From: Paralvinella palmiformis
Taxonomy: Eukaryota > Annelida > Polychaeta > Terebellida > Alvinellidae
DNA length: 64,000 nucleotides
NCBI GenBank assembly: GCA_025642065.1
Contig: JAODUP010001132.1
Span: forward strand, 93,501 to 157,500
Direction of reading: 5' to 3'
Position 1 is the first letter of the stretch. The number at the start of each line of letters is the position of its first letter. The notes below the pieces were generated by a model. That model made no database searches and was not told the origin of the DNA. It saw only the letters and a program-made list of their open reading frames with translations. A program made the position numbers and the translations under genes. This document shows positions 34,780-46,320 of this stretch, piece after piece.

Positions 34780-36660
34780 AGGGGTTAAGCAATATCCTGT
34801 TTAAGTATGATGCATTCATCAACAAATGATTGGATGCCGTGAAAATATATAATGGATTAGCAAATCTGAAAAGATGACTTATCAGATGGTAGCGGAAAGA
34901 AACGTGATTGAGATGTTTTTATTATCTTACGTTGTTTTGAAAGTTAATTACTATTTTCTTACATAAGCCTGAGTAGGAAGCTTGACAAAGGAAGGCTGAA
35001 TATTAGGATGATAAAGATAATTATTATATTCTGGGTTCCACAATACTTATGACTGTCCGTGAATATGTTAGTGATGCCTAGAATTGATTCGAAAAAAGTG
35101 TAGGTGTGTTTTTGTGTGTTTATATGTTTGTTTTGGGGTGTGTAGTAGCATTTCCTAGATAATAAATATAACGTATGCTGGTGACATCAAAATAATTTCC
35201 ACAATTGTAAAAATGGCATATATATAAATTTCACACATCAGTTCCTGTGATCTATCATATCTATTCATAGCTGACTTGTAACGACACACTATTAAGTATT
35301 TTTAAATGATGTGGCAGATTATTTTGGGACGTTCGATATTGTAAATGCATGAAATAGACTTACTGATAACCCTATATTGATATATGCTATTCACTGCGAA
35401 ACTTAGTTAGCCAACGGACGAAAATAGTCAATTATAAATGAATCACTGGAATTAGTTCAATAAGACTAAGCGTAAAGTAAATTGGTGCTATTGTTCACAT
35501 GCTCTTAAATATTGCAAAAATAGTATGGAAAATACCTGGTCCGTATCAAAACAAGGTAAATAATTTTGAAAATATAGAACTAGATTAAGTAGTTTAAATC
35601 ATAAATAAATTAAAACATGAACTTAGTCGATCCCAAAGATGAAATATGTTGTTAACTATTTAACGAAACTAGACCATAAATTATATATCCATTGATCCAT
35701 ATCTTGCATAGATCATTACCTAATGGTATTCTTCTTATCAACTGAAAATAGCTAAAGTAATTCCAATCCTTAAAGCTCTGATCCAATCGAGCATAGAAAC
35801 TTCATAGCAATTAGCCTTTTTCTAACCTTCTTTGAAAATGCTTGAAAGTATAATGAATAATAAGGTAATGCGCTTCTTAAGTGATAATAATGTTCTTTCT
35901 AAATACATGTTTGGCTTTTTCAAAGAAACACTCAACAATTCAAGCAGTGTTACATATATTATATCAATATGCTAGTTAATAATTCCGCACTTACGGAAGT
36001 TACGTTATCTATCTTAAGCATTTGATGTTATTAAGACAAAAGCGGCGTTATTAACTAAGTTAAATTACTCTGGTATTAAGGGAATTTCCAATTAATGGTT
36101 TGCCAACTATCTTGAAAATAGAAAACAATATATTCAAATCGGCAAAATGAAGTGTGATGTTAAATTCATAAATTGTAGTGAACCATAAGAGTCTACCCTA
36201 GGATCCTGCTATATTTGATATATGTTCCTACCTTATACCAAAGAGCAAATATGGGAAGGATTAAAGTCATTAGATGTTTCCTGCCACTGCTCTCTCGTTA
36301 AATACCCAAAAATGTAATGTTTAGTTTTCAAAGATAGTACAAACAATATTGATTTTAGTAACTTGGTTATTTCAGTTTATTTAATCAACCATTTTAGAGC
36401 AAATTGGATATTAACTCCAAGAGAAAATATAATAACCAAATGTCTTAGTGTGTTTGTAGACGAATCTCTTTCTTGAATATATCATTTGACACGTGTTAAA
36501 ATACGATTTCTTGGGTTTTATATTGATTAAAGCAAGTAATGAATTACTTATCAATAGCTAGTCTGAAAATTCTATATCTGGCACTAATTGCTCATATGGT
36601 ATTCTAGTTTAAAGAAGCGCCAATTCATAAATCCTCTAGGGAATTATGTATTTACAGAAT
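34780..36660 (+). mobile_element. Block D copy 1: jockey-like LINE RT remnant
   Basis: The RT domain is readable across frameshifts: KIAKVIPIL (35,745), MLESIMNNKVMRFL and NNVLSKYMFGF (fingers/palm), AFDVIKTKAALLTKLNYSG, NYLENRKQYIQI (36,110), then INCSEP.ESTLGSC in place of the GVPQGSILG motif. NIDFSNLVISV, VFVDESLS (36,453) and YHLTRV match the region after the active site. The catalytic YADD box itself was not found. The pattern belongs to jockey-like LINEs and differs from the two CR1/L2-type elements upstream. The segment aligns with 39,900-41,800, so element and flank were duplicated together. Inactive. Confidence 0.8.
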
Positions 36661-36669
36661 GGAACTATT

Positions 36670-37735
36670 TTAAAAGTCAGTAATGTTAGTTTATTCAATC
36701 ATAATTTGTAATCTGTAATTTGTAATCTTAACATTATGTGGCATGTATCACTGCCAAGTATATTTGTCTGTAGATGATATCACCTCACTACCACCTCACT
36801 GCTACAATGGTATGTTCTGTTTCAATTCTGGTATACAAGAAGATAGCATAACAATGCAATTTAGTCTTATGAACATGCCTTGATGTAACTCTGCATTAGC
36901 TGGTATTTTACCTTTATTTTATTTTCTTATTATAAAAATAATCGAAAACGTACTCTTTCGACTTGTAAATCATGAACACTAACTAAAAAACTATACACTG
37001 TTACCTTTTAGTTAAATACTCAGCATCTAAGGAATGCAAAAGCACTTATTATAACCAGTGTATGCAATTATCTGATGTTTTGGAAATGAGTATGAATAAT
37101 GAATGTGGTTTCAACTATAGCATGGCGTTTAAAGATATTACATTTGTTAGTTGCTACCTCCCGGTAAAAAGAAAAATAATCATTGCCGAAATTAGAGTTA
37201 CTTTACATGCCTCATCTAAAATGTAGGTAAAGCATATTGTATGTAGTGTACTGCTACACCACGAAAATAATTCAAGCAAATTAAGAAGTTAGATCGGATG
37301 TTAAACTAGGCTGAGAAAACCTTGCCAGTTCCATGTTTGCAGGATATAATTCTCCTGATATAGAGGAGAGGTGGAGATTGGAACTTCCAACAAACTTCAC
37401 AGCATGACAATGGGTGAGGATTCTCATACGCTAACTGTTGAGACTATAGAGACAGTTGCATCCTGTTTTTACAAAAAAAAAAAAACCGATAAATGCTAAT
37501 TTTTTAAAAGTTACCGATGCATAACTGTATATACATAAATTGAAGACAAAAACTGATTATTACTGCACATTTAACACAAAATCTAAATACTTTAAGTAGG
37601 ATTATATTTTTAACTTCAAAATATTATTTTATCCATTTCACTTAATTTTAATAGAAACAAAATTGTGACCTTGTACAGGTCCGAGTATGACAAAACCTCT
37701 TTACGCAAAATATTTAAAATCTAAGTTTACAAACA
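36670..37735. other. No recognisable feature
   Basis: AT-rich DNA after the RT remnant, probably the rest of that LINE, which is deleted from block D copy 2. A poly-A run of about 13 lies near 37,471-37,483. Confidence 0.45.
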
Positions 37736-37739
37736 AGTA

Positions 37740-38290
37740 ACACAGATCCAACTGAAAAATAGTTATTATAACACATATGAATACGTTTGCATATAGATAC
37801 ACCATTTCAAGATATAATATATTTATTCCAGTCTTATTTATCCTATATCTGGTTTTCATTTATTCTGGAAATAAGGATTTGGGGAAAAAGCAGCAAAACA
37901 TTATGTCATATTTGACAAGGATCGTCTGTTTTGATGTTATAACAACATTTTCTCTCAAGAAAACTTGGATCCTTGGACAATTTAGTCCTGTGTTACATAT
38001 ATAACAAATTATTATGTAAACATTCTCTTTCGTATTTCTATCAGTGAATTTCCAGCTATATAATCAAGCACCACGTACATTAGAATCCATAACTCGGCAG
38101 AGGACACCCTTACAATACTCAGCAATTAGATTATATACAGCAGGTCGATTGATATTTTTAAGTCATTGAGAGCATTATAGATGGCACTAAGTGTAAACTA
38201 ATTTACAGTAATAAAATACCAGATATATTCTCCTTGCCACCATTAATAGGCAGGGAACAGACGCGCACCTTTGTTATATGTTTGTGGACA
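37740..38290 (+). repeat. Block E/F, copy 1
   Basis: Aligns with 3,780-4,347 and 41,810-42,200. TGTCATATTTGACAAGGATC near 37,903 and TAGGCAGGGAACAGACGC at 38,248 (compare 42,190) are shared. A 75-codon frame (37,777-38,004) is open only in this copy. Confidence 0.7.
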
Positions 38291-38295
38291 GTCTG

Positions 38296-39540
38296 TCTTC
38301 AAAGATCAGTTTTTACAACGGGCAGGCGTCATGAAGCGACTACTATTAAAACTGTTTATCTTAATTGCTATTAAAAGACTGACATCTGCGTTGAAGCAGA
38401 CCGTAATAGCGCGTCATAGCTTCTGTACTGTTTGAACTATGTTATCATTTTCAAACCTGATCTAACGTCTGCTATTGTAGTTCTTATATGTTATTTATGA
38501 CAAGCAGATTAGAGCTAATCTTGAATGTCATAGTACAAACTGTACATAACTGGACATAGGAAAGATAATTCTATTCCCACATACAACCAAGGTGGATTTT
38601 ATAAGTTGTTATATAAAACCCACCAACCGCGCGAGCTTGTCCAATGCCACCGCTCGAGATGCGATGCAGTGTTTCTATTCCTGAGTCAGGAGTACATGCT
38701 TTAAGAGCGTACTGTATCTGCTACAGTCATTTAAATGCTGGATAACCAGGCCAAACATCTAAACGGCGTGCCTCCAAAGACGCAAATAGTGCACGGAATA
38801 TATAGCTCTAGATCAACTTTTCTTGAATGCAGGGACCGGGAAATATGGTCTCCACGCATAGAAAACGGAATTTTCTCAACCGCAGCATAATATGCCTTGT
38901 GATATTTGCTGGAGGGTCAAATACCTCATAGACATACAAATCCAATAAATACTATGACCTACTCGTCACTATTACATCGGCGCTTTAGCAGACCGTTATG
39001 GCGGAATTGCCGTTCTATATATTAACATTTTCAAATCAGACCTAATGTCTGCTATACAAACTATAATTATAATATAGGGATTTATTAATGACAAGGAGAC
39101 TAAAGTTAGCCTTGAATGTCATAGTACAGACTGGACATAACTGGACCTAGGAAAGATAATTCTATTCCCACAAACAACTAAGGTGAATTATATATACAAC
39201 TAAACTTGTTATATAAAGCACACGAACCACACGAGCTGTTTCCAATGCCACCGCTCGAGATGCGATGCAGTGTTTCTATTCCTGAGTCAGGAGTACATGC
39301 TTTAAGAGCGTACTGTGTCTGCTACAGTCATTTAAATGCTGGATAACCAGGCCAAACACTTAAACGGCGTGCCTCCAAAGACGCAAATAGTGCACGGAAT
39401 ATACAGCTCTAGATCGACTTTTCTTAGAACGCATCGACCTGGAGACATATAGTCTCCACGCACAGAAAAAGGAACATCTCAACCGCAGCATAATATGCCT
39501 TGTGATATTTGCTGGAGGGTCAAATACCTCATAAGCACTC
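38296..39540 (+). repeat. Satellite-like dimer, L-R-L-R
   Basis: Two head-to-tail units with a period of about 600 bp: CCACCGCTCGAGATGCGATG occurs at 38,648 and 39,250, and TGATATTTGCTGGAGGGTCA at 38,900 and 39,500. L halves are 38,296-38,545 and 38,985-39,130 (the second lacks about 80 bp at its 5' end). R halves are 38,546-38,960 and 39,131-39,540. The two R halves are almost identical, much closer than any copy elsewhere, so local duplication or conversion is recent. No gene. The 70-codon minus frame at 39,360-39,572 is inside R and appears non-coding. Confidence 0.9.
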
Positions 39541-39895
39541 ATGTATGTGTGTGTGCATATCAGTTCATACAAATATATTTAAAGGTAAAGGTATATATTT
39601 TGCAATATCGTTAACAATTAAAAAAAAAACAATTAGTGAAACGACAAAAAGTTTGCTTTTTTGTCAGAAAATCTGCTTTTACGTTGTTATTAAAATTTTG
39701 ATTTTGGTGTGAAATTAAATAACATCACTGTAATTATATTGCAATAATTAAGTTTCTAATAATATTAGTGGATCGAAATCAGGATTGAAAAAAACTGTTT
39801 AGATTTCCTAATGCAAAATAAATAAATAAATAATAAACTTCTGTACTCAAAATATCTTCAGTGGGAATTGAGCTAAGTTTTAGTATTCTCCTAGT
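39541..39895. other. No recognisable feature
   Basis: AT-rich spacer between the satellite dimer and block D copy 2. It contains an A-run near 39,621 and a short TAAATAAATAAATAA tract near 39,820. Confidence 0.5.
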
Positions 39896-40263
39896 CAAGT
39901 ACAAGGCAAAATACGTTATAATAATGATCGGATGCTGTGGAAAGGCATGATGGATAAGCAAGTCTGAATAGAAGACTTATCTGATGGTAGCGGAAAGGAA
40001 CGTGATTGATTTGTTACTAATTATCTTGCTTTGTTTTCAAAATTAATTACAATTCTCTTACATCAGCCTGGGTGGGAAGCTTGATAATGGAAGGCTAGGA
40101 TGTATCTTATCTATAAAGATAATTATTAGTATCTAGATTCAGGAATAATTGAGAGTGTCTGTGATTATGATTAGGATTGATTCGAAATAATTGGGTATGA
40201 TCGTGTGTGTATTCATTTGTATGTTTGTGGGTTGTTTTGGGGCAATCTTTTCAGATCATATTA

Positions 40264-40268
<5 letters not shown>

Positions 40269-40349
<81 letters not shown>

Positions 40350-40435
40350 AATTTGGTGACATCAATGTTTGCTTCACACATATCATAAAAGCAGAGTAGC
40401 TTATGTGTGAGAGAAAGAGGGGGGAGAGAAAGAGA

Positions 40436-40487
<52 letters not shown>
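40269..40487. repeat. (AT)n and (AG)n microsatellites
   Basis: (AT)37 at 40,269-40,343 and (AG)23 at 40,441-40,487, separated by about 100 bp, with GAGAGAAAGAGGGGGGAGAG-like sequence before the second. Absent from block D copy 1, hence post-duplication growth. Confidence 0.95.
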
Positions 40488-40497
<10 letters not shown>

Positions 40498-40594
40498 TAC
40501 AGACAGAGTGGAAGAGAGAGTGGAAGAGAGCCCACATATCAGCTAGTCTGGTTGATCATATACGTTCAGATCTGACTTGTAAGGACACACTATC

Positions 40595-40610
40595 AGGTAT
40601 TAATGTAATT
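40595..40610. repeat. SINE target duplication, left
   Basis: AGGTATTAATGTAATT, a diverged match to AAGTATTATTTTAATT at 40,792-40,807. Confidence 0.6.
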
Positions 40611-40791
40611 ACTGATAATTGATATTTAGCGGCCAGTTTTGAGCACATCATAGTCTAATTTGGCCGAGTGACACCCAAGTGAAGTGAAGCCAAAGATGAA
40701 ACACCCTTCATATATGCCCACGCCGACATTCGAACTCAGGTATTAGTGTTCTATGGTCCAACGCGCTGCAATCTAAACCACGTAGTTGCCC
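40611..40791 (-). mobile_element. tRNA-derived SINE (minus) in block D copy 2
   Basis: On the minus strand from 40,791 the head reads GGCAACTACGTGGTTTAGAT, with an A-box-like TGGTTTAGATTG and a B-box-like GAGTTCGAATGTC (40,737 to 40,725). The insert is flanked by a roughly 16-bp target duplication, and block D copy 1 (35,290-35,310) has the uninterrupted target AAGTATTTTTAAAT, so the ends are well defined. It is 181 bp long and lacks an obvious A- or ATT-rich tail. The tRNA of origin could not be assigned. Confidence 0.65.
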
Positions 40792-40807
40792 AAGTATTAT
40801 TTTAATT
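40792..40807. repeat. SINE target duplication, right
   Basis: AAGTATTATTTTAATT. It corresponds to the single target at about 35,294-35,309 in block D copy 1. Confidence 0.6.
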
Positions 40808-41809
40808 GGCGTGTCGGATTAGTATGGTATATTCCATATTGTAAAGGGTTGAAACAGACTTACCGATAGCCTTATATTAATGAATAAACGGACATTTACT
40901 GAAACTACCATAATTCTGAGTAAACAATTGCTATATGTTACGGATTGTTATGAAACTTTAAACACTGATTGTCCTAACTCCGTTTATAATAAATTATTAT
41001 CACACTGTAAAATATTTATTCAACGAAGCATTTCCTTTTCTTAATATTTGATTCAATAAGAAATATTCGAAACACGAGCTATTTCCAAACATTTTCATTA
41101 AAGAATTTAAAGAATTGGTAAGATTATCCCTGTCGCTAAAACAAAACAAAACATGTTGACAATTGTTTTTAAAAAACAAATAACAGTATCTTATTTTAGA
41201 AACGTTAGAACCCGATCAAGTCGTCAAAATCATAAATTAATTAAAACCTAAGCTTAGGGCATGTCATGATGAAATATCTTCTAAACTGTTATTTTAATTA
41301 TTGAATAAATTGAATACCTATTAACCCTTATCTTAAATAGATAATTATTTAGTGGCATTGTTATTATCAACTAACAATAGCTATGGTAATTCTAATACTT
41401 AGAGCTGCTGATCCTACAGAACTCAACCAGCTTCAGTTCCATTATCTTTCTCCAAGCTTTTTCAAAAATGCTTGAGAGGATAATGAATAACGAAGTAAAG
41501 CGATTCCTAAATGGTAATACGTTTTTTCTCTCATAAATATCAGAATGGCTTTACTGAGAAACATTCACCAATTCACCCAATTTTACATTTATTATAACAA
41601 TGTTCATTAGTTAATAATTCAATACTTACGGAAGTTACATTATCTATCTAATGCGATCTCTCAAAAACATTTCATGTAATTACGAAAGACCCGTTATTAA
41701 CTTAATTAAATTACAATGGTTTTAAGGGAGTTGTCTTAAAATAGACAACAATCGATTCAAATCAGTAAAATTAAGTATACTTTTCAGTTAATTTATTATA
41801 ACTTGACAT

Positions 41810-42500
41810 GCAGTCATCAGTTGTATTTATCCTGTATCTGGTTTACATTTATTGGGAAATTATGATTCAGGGAAGAACAGCAAAAAGTGAAGTCATGTTT
41901 GACAAGAATCGTCTGTGTTTGATGGCATGACATTATTTTTCTTAAGAAAACGTGGATTCTTGGAAAGGGAAATTTACAGTACTCAGTAAATAGATTGTAT
42001 ACAGCAGATCCGTAGCCATAGTTCGAGCTATTAAGGGATTCTTAGATATTACTAAGTGTAAATAAAAGAAACATACTCCTTTATAAATAGCACATTACTA
42101 TACACTAATAAGAGTTCTTGAATCGAGAATGTGATAAATATAAAATAGCCACATATCAGAAATTTCATTTTAACATTGTTACCATTACTAGGCAGGGAAC
42201 ACACACTTATCTATTTATAACTGATTTAATAGAGTCAGCTGAACTCTTCAGTCAACGGTAAATATGTACGAAATATAAACTTAAATATACATCTACTTCT
42301 CTTCATAAGACAACATATCTGGACTTATCGCTAAAATTCCACAGTAAAGGAAATTCACTGCTTTATAATAACAATGTTCACACTATTCATTCCATCAATG
42401 CCAATGACTAAAACTAGATATACACCCAATTGAAAATATTATTTCAACATGAAAGTACATTATTGTAAATAGCTTCAATAACTGAAATGGGCATTTGAGT
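41810..42500 (+). repeat. Block E/F, copy 2 (contains the hAT empty site)
   Basis: Aligns with 3,780-4,347 joined to 5,455-5,800. At 42,125-42,170 GATAAATATAAAATAGCCACATATCAG corresponds to the hAT insertion site with a single target copy (CCACATAT, 42,149-42,156). It directly follows block D copy 2, as copy 1 follows D copy 1. Confidence 0.75.
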
Positions 42501-42794
42501 GTACATACTCACATAATAATATGCCCACCTAATAATGGTTCTTCGGAGTGGTGCTGCCGTTTTACGATGTAATTATGTGGGTATCACGATGTTAAATTTA
42601 AATGTTGTTCATTTTCGCCTGTTATTTTGTTCCAGTTATTTGCTAGAGAGTACTTCAAGAAATATTAACGTCAAACAAAACTTCATTTATGATAACTTCC
42701 TCGGTCTGTCTTAATAACTGCAATAACGAGGTATAATATTCAGATATATATAGTTTTTAATATGACTTGGACAAGATCCAAAATTTAAGTATAC

Positions 42795-42840
42795 ACACAG
42801 ACACACACACACACGCACACACACACGCACACACACACAC

Positions 42841-42872
<32 letters not shown>
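42795..42872. repeat. (CA)n and (AT)n compound microsatellite
   Basis: CACACACGCACAC-type repeats at 42,795-42,840, then (AT)14 at 42,844-42,872. Confidence 0.95.
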
Positions 42873-42873
<1 letters not shown>

Positions 42874-42904
42874 CCCTGTTTTATTACGTATATCACCTGA
42901 TATT

Positions 42905-43186
42905 TTGCTAAATCGTCAATTGTAAGCAAGAACCTTGCCGTATTCCTTTGGCTTCTCCTGGAGAATAGAACCAGCAATTGGATTTGGATTGGTTGTGTTC
43001 CAGTATCTCTAAACCACATAAATAATGCAGCCTCAGGGCTTCCTTGTTCTTCAACCATGTTGACAGTGTACTGCACAGTACACCATATTGTTTAACATTT
43101 TGAGCCTTAGATTTTACTTTTCTGTCCACTTCATCAAGAGCTTGCAACTTTATGTAAACAGATATTGGCTTGCGTTTCGTAGCCAT
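42905..43186 (-). pseudogene. Pogo/Tigger-type transposase N-terminus (CENP-B HTH)
   Basis: Starting at the ATG at 43,186, the frame reads MATKRKPISVYIKLQALDEV then QYGVLCSTLSTWLKNKEAL. This is the N-terminal CENP-B helix-turn-helix (k.K...s...K...i.evd.g.k...ia..yGv..STls..lKnKe). After one frameshift near 43,030 the sequence continues as EAALFMWFRDTGTQPIQI, the start of the second HTH (eALl.WF.q.R...ipi). Then it runs into the microsatellite. The domain binds DNA at the ends of pogo elements. The DDE catalytic domain is missing, and no ends were recognised. The good conservation of the first 50 residues suggests a younger insertion than the Tc1 fossils. Confidence 0.8.
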
Positions 43187-43199
43187 TGTGATATTTAAT

Positions 43200-43745
43200 T
43201 ATGGATAAAACACGGCCTCTATTTAAACAGCTCTGCAAGCCAATCGAAAGTTCGCAGTTTATCATACGCCACGATAGCCTTTAAAGTGACACGTGTCAAA
43301 ATCTATTCCTTCTACTGGAACACTAATGTAGCAATAACATCGCGTGTCATGTCATTAAAACTATGTAATTAAATTCGATTTTTATTTTCGTATTGGTTGT
43401 TCCATTTACAAATGCAATTATCACAATGGTCGTTGGAATGGCTGACAATTGAAATTCCAAACATCATGCTTCGCAATAACCAGCGCGATTTATGTTGATT
43501 TAATGCTAATGGTACCGAAATTCTCTTTGTATACATTTCGTTTTATCCCAGGTTCTTTACCATGGAGGTGTGTAAATGTTTGGCCGGACCAGCTAACCAT
43601 TTCGAATTAAGCTACTCCTTCATTATATTCAAATTATTTATAATAAACTTTTACTATATATGCAGATCGTCCTGTTATTTCTAAGGGATATTGGTAAGGC
43701 CTTAAGAACATTGACACTATATATTATTCTTGCAATATTTATCAC
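43200..43745. other. No recognisable feature
   Basis: Upstream side of the pogo fragment, slightly less AT-rich. It probably includes that element's 5' region, but no inverted terminal repeat was found. Confidence 0.45.
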
Positions 43746-45413
43746 ATGAACAAGTAACAAATGGCCACAAAAATAGAAGGGTTAATAGAAATAAATACAT
43801 TGAATCGTCATTGTACTATGGATAACTAACTAATTAATATGAATATTATATTTATCTATATAAAACTCACTTTAGAGAAAAACATATTTAAAATTTTGGG
43901 TATTAATGCTAATAATGAAATAAATTGTTTTATCATGAGTAATTTGTTAATATTTAAGTACTTCTAAATGATTGGCTATCATAGAATGATTCATTACTAC
44001 ACATAATATGTCCACTAAGCATATTAATTGACTAAGTCAGTAGTTTCTTACAATCTGTTTATACAGCCAAAAGAAAATATTACTAAAATTGCAAAATAGA
44101 TAGACATATTCACGTTCGAGTTGTTGCTTGTTATATAATTTTATCAGACACAAATTGCAAACCTGTTATATAATAAAGAAAAATATTACATCAAAAGAAA
44201 TCCAACAAAGAATAATATATTTTGGAAAATAAGTGTAATCAACATACTATTTTAATTTTCTTTGAACTGTTGAAGTGCTTTCCAGTATTAATGTCAGAAT
44301 TTAGCAACACATTGGTTAAAGCTATTCTGAATTTCGGAAGAAAAAAAAATGGAGGAAAATTGGAATATACTGAATACAGTAATTGGTTGTTTTTAAATGA
44401 GACTTAAAGTTAGATATGGGTGTAAATAGATGTTCAAAAAAGCTATGTTGCAGTACTATTCTCTCTGCTGAAATTAATTAATTGGATTTTAGAAGATGTA
44501 ATGTAATTATGGTTTTTGTGAAGTATTTCAAAACAAAGCTATTAACGAATAAGTCAATCTGTATTTACTTCCAGAACATATTTGTAGCTTTTGTTAAGAA
44601 ACAAATTAATTTAATATTCTAAGGACAATGATTATTCAAACGTTAGGTAAAGGGTATTTTCACGCAATACTGTTTATATCGTCACTTAATATTCTTGATA
44701 CAAAAATGGTTACATATGTATGTACCCCAAAGGAAAACTGCATATTTCACTAATATGGAAGTATATACAACATAGTCTAATCACCTGACAATAAGCAGGG
44801 CGCCTCCATGTTAAAACGTAGAGTGCAGTTAGCCATAGATCTCAAGAAAATTAGCTTAATACTTGGTGTGGGCTCATGTTAATCATGTTTCACCTTTCAC
44901 TTCGCCTTGTTATCTTCGAAGAGATTTTGGGCCATGAAGTCTACTTTTTACACACAGATCTCCGTCCAAACATCCAAACTTTCCATATAGCTGAGATTGT
45001 TCTCATTATAATCACGATATATTTCAAATTTTGTTTTTAGGAAAGGTTTACCTTGGAAAAAGTATAAATCGATATTACGATGTTACATCGTAATCGATGT
45101 AGATAAGATATGTTCGCCGTAAACTAGATATTATGCATACCACTTGGCGCTTGATCATGAAATAATTATATTTTTCTTTTAAAATGGCACAGTTAATGAA
45201 AATATATTTTAAGTTTCTATACACGATAATATGTAATACATCATTTGGGATGTTCCTAAAGGAATCTTTTGAAATATATGCTAAATTTAATTTATATTTA
45301 TCCATTGGTGTCTAGACACTTAATTAATACCCCCTGCTTCAAAATTAGACAGCCAAATGAGGGTCTGTTTTAACCCAAACTGCTAGCCAAAGAAAGCAAA
45401 ATAAGTCTGTTAT

Positions 45414-45675
45414 CACTGAAACAGTAAACAGGACAGCATTAGGGATTATGTGAGTGTTATTTTATTGACAACATGGGGATCAGTGTAGTGATATACCAGA
45501 CAAATTAATTATCTAACATATAAGTAAGCCCCTTTAATTAAGTTGTAACACTGAATCAACAACCCTTGGAACCTTAAGGATTTTACTCAGCATGGTAGTC
45601 TGATTAGGTTTACAACGTCGGGTCGGTATTGGGATAAACCAGACACTTTAATTATTTAGCATATAAGTACCTTTA
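45414..45675 (+). repeat. 135-bp tandem dimer in block A copy 2
   Basis: Units begin CACTGAAACAGTAAACAGGA (45,414) and CACTGAATCAACAACCCTTG (45,549). This is the same dimer as 12,208-12,475. Confidence 0.75.
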
Positions 45676-45947
45676 TGTACTGAAATCTAATCAAGAAGTA
45701 CCCCAAACACATACAGACCAATACAAAGCCGTACCCGAAAGGAGCTCGCGAGAAAGAACGAATCTATTTTATCTCAATCAAATTCTAATTAGAAACATAT
45801 TGCTATTACTTCACAACCATAAATTTTGTTTTCGTTTGATAAATATCATTTATATTGTAGAGACAATAAAGCTTATTATCATGCTTTAATAATCAGTAGG
45901 TTGATTAATATCAAGTATGCTCAGCATTTGGCTGATGTAACTTTACT

Positions 45948-45952
<5 letters not shown>

Positions 45953-45979
<27 letters not shown>

Positions 45980-46004
45980 TATTATTATTATTATTATTAT
46001 TATA
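45953..46004. repeat. (AAT)n/(ATT)n palindromic microsatellite
   Basis: (ATA)n changes to (TTA)n in the middle, giving an inverted repeat able to fold back. It is followed by ATAGTGCTTTAATCAATCCC, which reversed looks like a LINE/SINE 3' end. Confidence 0.9.
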
Positions 46005-46229
46005 AAATAATGTTATATAGTGCTTTAATCAATCCCGGCTGTTCTAAGATGTTTTACATTGTGGTTTTCATAGCAAAGTATATTATTTAGGAATTATTTT
46101 CAGAAGGTAATATGTAGATATTATAGAAAGACTAATTGAAATAAGTGATAGTGATACTTTACTAAACATTATCTGACATTCTACAACTTTAATGCAAAGA
46201 GGAAACGTAGCCTCGTTTGTTTATGGTCA

Positions 46230-46320
46230 TCACTTATGAATGCTTATTTGTTCCGATTGGTTAAACAAAGACTTAACCATGAACCGGTTTCGAACTCGCA
46301 AGATCCAGGATTGCAGGGCG
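46230..46320. other. Junction between blocks A and B, copy 2
   Basis: No gene. The frames here (to 46,610 on both strands) are translations of GT/CA-rich sequence that follows. Confidence 0.5.

Larger units (their letters stand above)
39900..41800 (+). repeat. Block D copy 2 with jockey-like RT remnant
   Basis: Aligns with 34,780-36,160. GACTTATCTGATGGTAGCGG (39,977; compare 34,877) and GACTTACCGATAGCC (40,857) are shared. RT motifs remain as GFTEKHSPIHPILHLL (41,552-41,600) and CDLSKTFHVI (near 41,662), matching GFrkkhSTihpilhl and DLSKAFDtI. This copy lost the RT C-terminal half that copy 1 keeps. It gained an AT/AG microsatellite (40,269-40,487) and a SINE (40,611-40,791). Confidence 0.75.
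43750..46130 (+). repeat. Paralogous block A, copy 2
   Basis: Partner of 10,440-12,770, same orientation. It keeps the internal tandem dimer (units at 45,414 and 45,549). It differs by an extra segment around 45,860-46,035, including an (AAT)n/(ATT)n tract. Here it is joined almost directly to block B, while copy 1 of A and B are separated by 12 kb. Confidence 0.75.

Noticed and set aside
38296..39540. An LTR retrotransposon with two ~400-bp LTRs (the two R halves)
   Set aside because: The interval between the R halves is another L half, the spacing equals the repeat period, and the same R-L junction occurs at 23.5 kb; a tandem satellite explains it better.
44222..44407. A 61-codon frame in block A copy 2
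   Set aside because: The aligned sequence in copy 1 (around 11,190) has no matching frame and the composition is that of random AT-rich DNA.
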